Source of the DNA: Hydrogenophaga sp.
GTDB lineage: Bacteria > Pseudomonadota > Gammaproteobacteria > Burkholderiales > Burkholderiaceae_C
NCBI GenBank assembly: GCA_030684755.1
Contig: JAUXXN010000286.1
Location: 1-8,930 of the forward strand
Direction of reading: 5' to 3'
DNA length: 8,930 nt
Within the stretch, counting starts at the first letter, position 1, and every line of letters begins with the position of its first letter. The notes beneath the pieces were generated by a model, which was given only the letters and a program-made list of their open reading frames with translations, had not been told where the DNA came from and searched no databases. The translations under genes and the position numbers were made by a program. Below are positions 5,748 to 8,930 of this stretch, in pieces.

Positions 5748-8700
5748 ATGTCCAAACCCAGTCGCCAGCAAATCCCCATCGCCGTTGTCGGTGTCAGCAC
5801 CTTGTTCCCCGGTTCGACCGACTCGCGCGGTTTTTGGGACGACATCCTGGCGGGCAAGGACCTGATCACCGATGTGCCGCCCACGCACTGGCTGATTGAA
5901 GACTATTACGACCCCGACCCCAAGGCACTGGACAAAACCTACGCCAAGCGCGGCGGCTTCATGCCCACGGTGGACTTTGACCCGATGGAGTTCGGCATTC
6001 CTCCGAGCATCGTGCCAGCCACCGATTCGGCGCAGATTCTGGCGCTCATCGTGGCGCAAAAGGTGCTGGACGATGCCGCGCAAGGCCAGTTTGCCAACAT
6101 GGACCGCGAGCGCATCAGCGTGCTGCTGGGCGTGACCTCGGCCCAAGAGCTGTTGGGCAACATGGTCAGCCGCTTGCAAAAGCCGGTGTGGCTGAAAGCC
6201 CTGCGTGAGAGTGGTGTGCCCGAGACCGAGGCGCAAGACATTTGCCTGCGCATTGCCAACAGCTACACGCCGTGGCAAGAGTCGTCGTTCCCTGGCCTGC
6301 TGGGCAACGTGGTGGCGGGGCGCATTGCCAACCGCTTTGATTTGCGCGGCACCAACACCGTGACCGATGCGGCCTGCGCCAGCTCGCTGGCTGCCGTGTC
6401 CATGGGCATCAACGAGCTGCAAGTGGGCCAGTCCGACCTGGTCATCACCGGCGGTGTCGATGCCATGAACGACATCTTCATGTACCTGTGCTTCAGCAAA
6501 ACACCCGCGCTGTCACCCACAGGCGACTGCCGCCCGTTTTCCGATGCTGCCGACGGCACCATGCTGGGCGAAGGCATTGCCATGATGGCGCTCAAGCGCC
6601 TGGACGATGCCGAGCGCGATGGCGACCGGGTGTATGCCGTCATCCGTGGCGTGGGCTCGGCCTCGGATGGTCGCGCCAACAGCGTGTACGCCCCCCTGCC
6701 CGCAGGCCAGGCGCGGTCGCTGACCCGCACGTATGACGTGGCCGGTTATGGCCCCGAAACGGTGGAGCTGGTGGAGGCCCACGGCACCGGCACCAAGGCC
6801 GGTGATGCCGCTGAATTTGCCGGGCTCAAACTGGCATTTGGTGGTGCGCGTGAAGACAACCAGTGGTGTGCCCTGGGCACCGTCAAGTCACAAATTGGCC
6901 ATGCCAAGGCATCCGCCGGGGCGGCGGGTCTGTTCAAGGCCATCATGGCGCTGCACCACAAGGTGTTGCCACCCACCATCAAGGTGGACAGGCCCAACCC
7001 CAAGCTGGACATTGAAAACAGCCCGTTCTACCTGAACACCCAGCGCCGCCCGTGGATTCGGGACGCATCGCACCCGCGCCGTGCGTCGGTGTCGAGTTTT
7101 GGCTTTGGCGGCAGCAACTTCCACGTCACGCTGGAAGAGTATGTGCCGTCAGTGCCCACGGGCAAAGCCGCTTGGCGCTTGCGCACGGTGCCCACCGAGC
7201 TGGTGCTGCTGAGCGCCGCCAGCCCGGCTGAACTGGTTGCCCAGTGCCGCACACTGGCAGGCGTGAAGAAAGCGCTGTGCCACACGGCACGCGAGACGCA
7301 ACTGGCGTTTTCCGCTGCTGCTGGCGCACGCCTGGCCGTGGTGGCCGCCAACGCGGACGAGCTGGCGCAAAAGCTGACCCAAGCCGCCGCCACTATCGAA
7401 AAAGCCCCCACCGCTGCCTACAGCAGCCCCACCGGCGTGCATTACGCCACCGGCGCAGCCGATACCGGCAAGCTGGCCTTTTTGTTCCCTGGCCAAGGTA
7501 GCCAGTACGTGGGCATGGGGGCCGAAGTGGCCATGGCCTTCGACGTGGCACGCCAGGCCTGGGACGATGCCGCCAACCTGCCTTTTGACGGCGTGCCTTT
7601 GCACAACGTGGTGTTCCCCAAGCCGGTGTTCAGCGATGCCGACCGCGAGGCACAGCAGAAACAACTGACCGCCACCGAATGGGCGCAGCCTGCACTGGGT
7701 GTACACAGCCAATCGCTGTCCAACGTGTTGCGTGTGCTGGGTGTGCGGCCTAACTGCGTGGCGGGCCACAGCTTTGGCGAGGTGTCTGCATTGCACGAGG
7801 CCGGTGTGCTGGATGCCGCCAGCCTGGTCAAAGTGGCCCGCCGTCGCGGCGAGCTGATGCGCGATGCCTCAGCCGTGCCGGGTGCCATGACGGCGGTGGC
7901 CAAAGCCATTGACGAGGTGCGTGCAGCCGTGGCCGAGAGCGGTGCCAACGTAGTGGTGGCCAACCACAACTCGCCCACCCAAGTGGTGCTGTCGGGTTCG
8001 GTGGACGAAATCACCCAGGTTGAAGCCGCCCTGAGCGCCAAAGGCATGACGGCCAAGCGCCTGCCGGTGGCCACAGCCTTCCACAGCCCGTTGGTGGCGG
8101 GCTCCAGCGTGCCGTTTGGCGAGTTTTTGCAGGGTGTGGCATTCAATGCACCGCTGCTGGATGTGTACAGCAACGCCACCGCTGCCAGCTATGCGACCGA
8201 ACCCGCCGCCATCCGCACCCAACTGGCCGCGCAATTGGCGCAATCGGTGCGCTTTGTGGAGCAGATTGAAGCCATGTACGCCAGTGGTGTGCGCACCTTT
8301 GTGGAAGTGGGCGCGGGCAGCGTGCTGACCGAACTGGTCGGGCGCATTCTGGGCGAGCGGCCACACCGCGCCATCAGCCTCGACCGCAAGGGCAAGCATG
8401 GCGTGACCACGCTGCAAGAAGGCCTGGGCCGCCTGGCTCTGGCTGGCGTGGCGATGGACTTTGCCCCGCTGTGGACGCAGTTTGCCCCCGCGTCTGACAA
8501 GCCCCTGAAAAAGCCCGCCATGACGATGCCCATCTGCGGTGCCAACACGGGCAGCCCTTATCCCCCCCCAGGTGGTGCCAAGGCTTTGCCGCCACCCAAC
8601 CCACCGCGTGCGCTGCCCGTGGCCCCCGAGCCCATCATCATTCGGGAAACGGTGGTGGTGCATGAGCCTGCGCCTGCTGCGGCACCGGTGCCTGTATCCG

Positions 8701-8930
8701 CACCTGCCTTCGCAGCCGTTTCCTCATCCGCTTCCGTACCCGCTTCCTCATCGATGTCCCCATCCACAGCCGCCCCTGCGTTGGCCGTTGAGTCGGTTGC
8801 TGCGCAGCCTGCTGCCGTGCCACCCGTGGTGGCTGTGGCGCAAGCCCCTGCTGCGCTTGCCGTGGCTCCTGCGGCTCCTGTCATCAGCATGGCACCCGAC
8901 GCGCATCTGGCGTGGGTGCATGCCTTCCAG
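5748..8930 (+). CDS. pfaA: PfaA-type iterative PKS/fatty-acid synthase: KS and AT domains (3' end outside window)
   Basis: The frame stays open for 1061 codons to the window edge. The ATG at 5748 has GAGA eight bases upstream, and the protein begins MSKPSRQQIPIAVVGV. The ketosynthase spans about residues 9-465: YAKRGGFMPTVDFDPMEFG is typical of Pfa/Hgl-type KS domains, and the condensing triad is Cys210 (DAACASSL), His345 (VEAHGTGT) and His385 (KSQIGHAKA). The acyltransferase spans about 577-890: GQGSQ at 582-586, nucleophile Ser675 in GHSFGE, Arg700 in RRRGELM and His779 in TAFHS, all consistent with malonyl-CoA selection. An Ala/Pro/Ser/Val-rich linker follows (about 935-1050), and a helix appears to begin at the edge (HLAWVHAFQ). 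By family precedent, tandem ACPs, then KR and perhaps DH, should follow. Every active-site residue seen is intact. It works in the cytoplasm with PfaD. PUFA, polyene or glycolipid acyl products remain open. Confidence 0.93.
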   Translation, partial: MSKPSRQQIPIAVVGVSTLFPGSTDSRGFWDDILAGKDLITDVPPTHWLIEDYYDPDPKALDKTYAKRGGFMPTVDFDPMEFGIPPSIVPATDSAQILALIVAQKVLDDAAQGQFANMDRERISVLLGVTSAQELLGNMVSRLQKPVWLKALRESGVPETEAQDICLRIANSYTPWQESSFPGLLGNVVAGRIANRFDLRGTNTVTDAACASSLAAVSMGINELQVGQSDLVITGGVDAMNDIFMYLCFSKTPALSPTGDCRPFSDAADGTMLGEGIAMMALKRLDDAERDGDRVYAVIRGVGSASDGRANSVYAPLPAGQARSLTRTYDVAGYGPETVELVEAHGTGTKAGDAAEFAGLKLAFGGAREDNQWCALGTVKSQIGHAKASAGAAGLFKAIMALHHKVLPPTIKVDRPNPKLDIENSPFYLNTQRRPWIRDASHPRRASVSSFGFGGSNFHVTLEEYVPSVPTGKAAWRLRTVPTELVLLSAASPAELVAQCRTLAGVKKALCHTARETQLAFSAAAGARLAVVAANADELAQKLTQAAATIEKAPTAAYSSPTGVHYATGAADTGKLAFLFPGQGSQYVGMGAEVAMAFDVARQAWDDAANLPFDGVPLHNVVFPKPVFSDADREAQQKQLTATEWAQPALGVHSQSLSNVLRVLGVRPNCVAGHSFGEVSALHEAGVLDAASLVKVARRRGELMRDASAVPGAMTAVAKAIDEVRAAVAESGANVVVANHNSPTQVVLSGSVDEITQVEAALSAKGMTAKRLPVATAFHSPLVAGSSVPFGEFLQGVAFNAPLLDVYSNATAASYATEPAAIRTQLAAQLAQSVRFVEQIEAMYASGVRTFVEVGAGSVLTELVGRILGERPHRAISLDRKGKHGVTTLQEGLGRLALAGVAMDFAPLWTQFAPASDKPLKKPAMTMPICGANTGSPYPPPGGAKALPPPNPPRALPVAPEPIIIRETVVVHEPAPAAAPVPVSAPAFAAVSSSASVPASSSMSPSTAAPALAVESVAAQPAAVPPVVAVAQAPAALAVAPAAPVISMAPDAHLAWVHAFQ
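8541..8900 (+). other. Ala/Pro/Ser/Val-rich interdomain linker of the PfaA-like protein
   Basis: About 115 residues after the AT domain are low-complexity. A PPP-bearing start (SPYPPPGG, ALPPPNPP) is followed by a stretch dominated by Ala, Pro, Val and Ser, including a serine-rich patch (residues about 990-1010). Such flexible linkers separate catalytic domains from ACP arrays in megasynthases. The low complexity also produces a glycine/alanine-rich open frame on the opposite strand that is not a gene. Confidence 0.7.

Noticed and set aside
7869..8663. 264-codon leftward open frame inside pfaA
   Set aside because: It is antisense to the AT domain and has no recognisable domain. The AT residues on the plus strand are intact, so the plus frame is the coding one.
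8558..8890. Gly/Ala/Thr-rich leftward open frame opposite the PfaA linker
   Set aside because: It mirrors the Pro/Ala/Ser codons of the linker and has no independent start signal or motif.
1..8930. tRNA, rRNA, CRISPR array, transposase or phage genes
   Set aside because: No cloverleaf, regularly spaced repeats, transposase motifs or phage-like genes were seen on either strand by reading; a covariance-model scan was not possible.

Overview
The window looks like a chromosomal segment of a high-GC betaproteobacterium. Codon use is strongly G/C-ending, and the proteins have a Comamonadaceae feel (Rhodoferax/Polaromonas/Limnohabitans type). That placement comes from protein style and base composition only; there is no rRNA or other taxonomic marker here. 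Coding density is high and no gene-free stretch reaches 300 bases.

Left part (1-3207). A 105-bp inverted-repeat element lies at the left edge. It touches the stop codon of a leftward iron-dependent alcohol dehydrogenase gene (104-1240). Divergent from that gene is a two-gene rightward unit: an HSL-type alpha/beta hydrolase (1351-2334), then a gene whose ATG directly follows the hydrolase stop. This second gene encodes a fusion of a hotdog-fold acyl-CoA thioesterase with a GNAT acyltransferase (2335-3207).

Middle (3198-4019). A leftward TetR-type regulator has a DNA-reading region nearly identical to that of FabR, the unsaturated-fatty-acid repressor. Its 3' end overlaps the thioesterase-GNAT gene by 10 bp, tail to tail. 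The AT-rich spacer between the regulator and the next gene holds a 44-bp dyad placed between two oppositely directed promoter-like elements. The leader of the rightward transcript adds two mutually exclusive small hairpins.

Right part (4020-8930). A PfaD-type FMN enoyl reductase is followed after 114 bp by a PfaA-type iterative polyketide/fatty-acid synthase. The synthase is cut by the window edge after its KS and malonyl-type AT domains and an Ala/Pro-rich linker; ACP and later domains should lie beyond 8930. Both are hallmark proteins of Pfa ('secondary lipid' or polyunsaturated fatty acid) synthases. The reductase-first order differs from the marine pfaABCD order and recalls the myxobacterial pfa1-pfa2-pfa3 order.

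Working model (inference): the FabR-like protein controls a Pfa-type synthase through the shared dyad. The thioesterase-GNAT fusion, esterase and alcohol dehydrogenase are candidates for release and tailoring of its product. The product cannot be predicted from this window.
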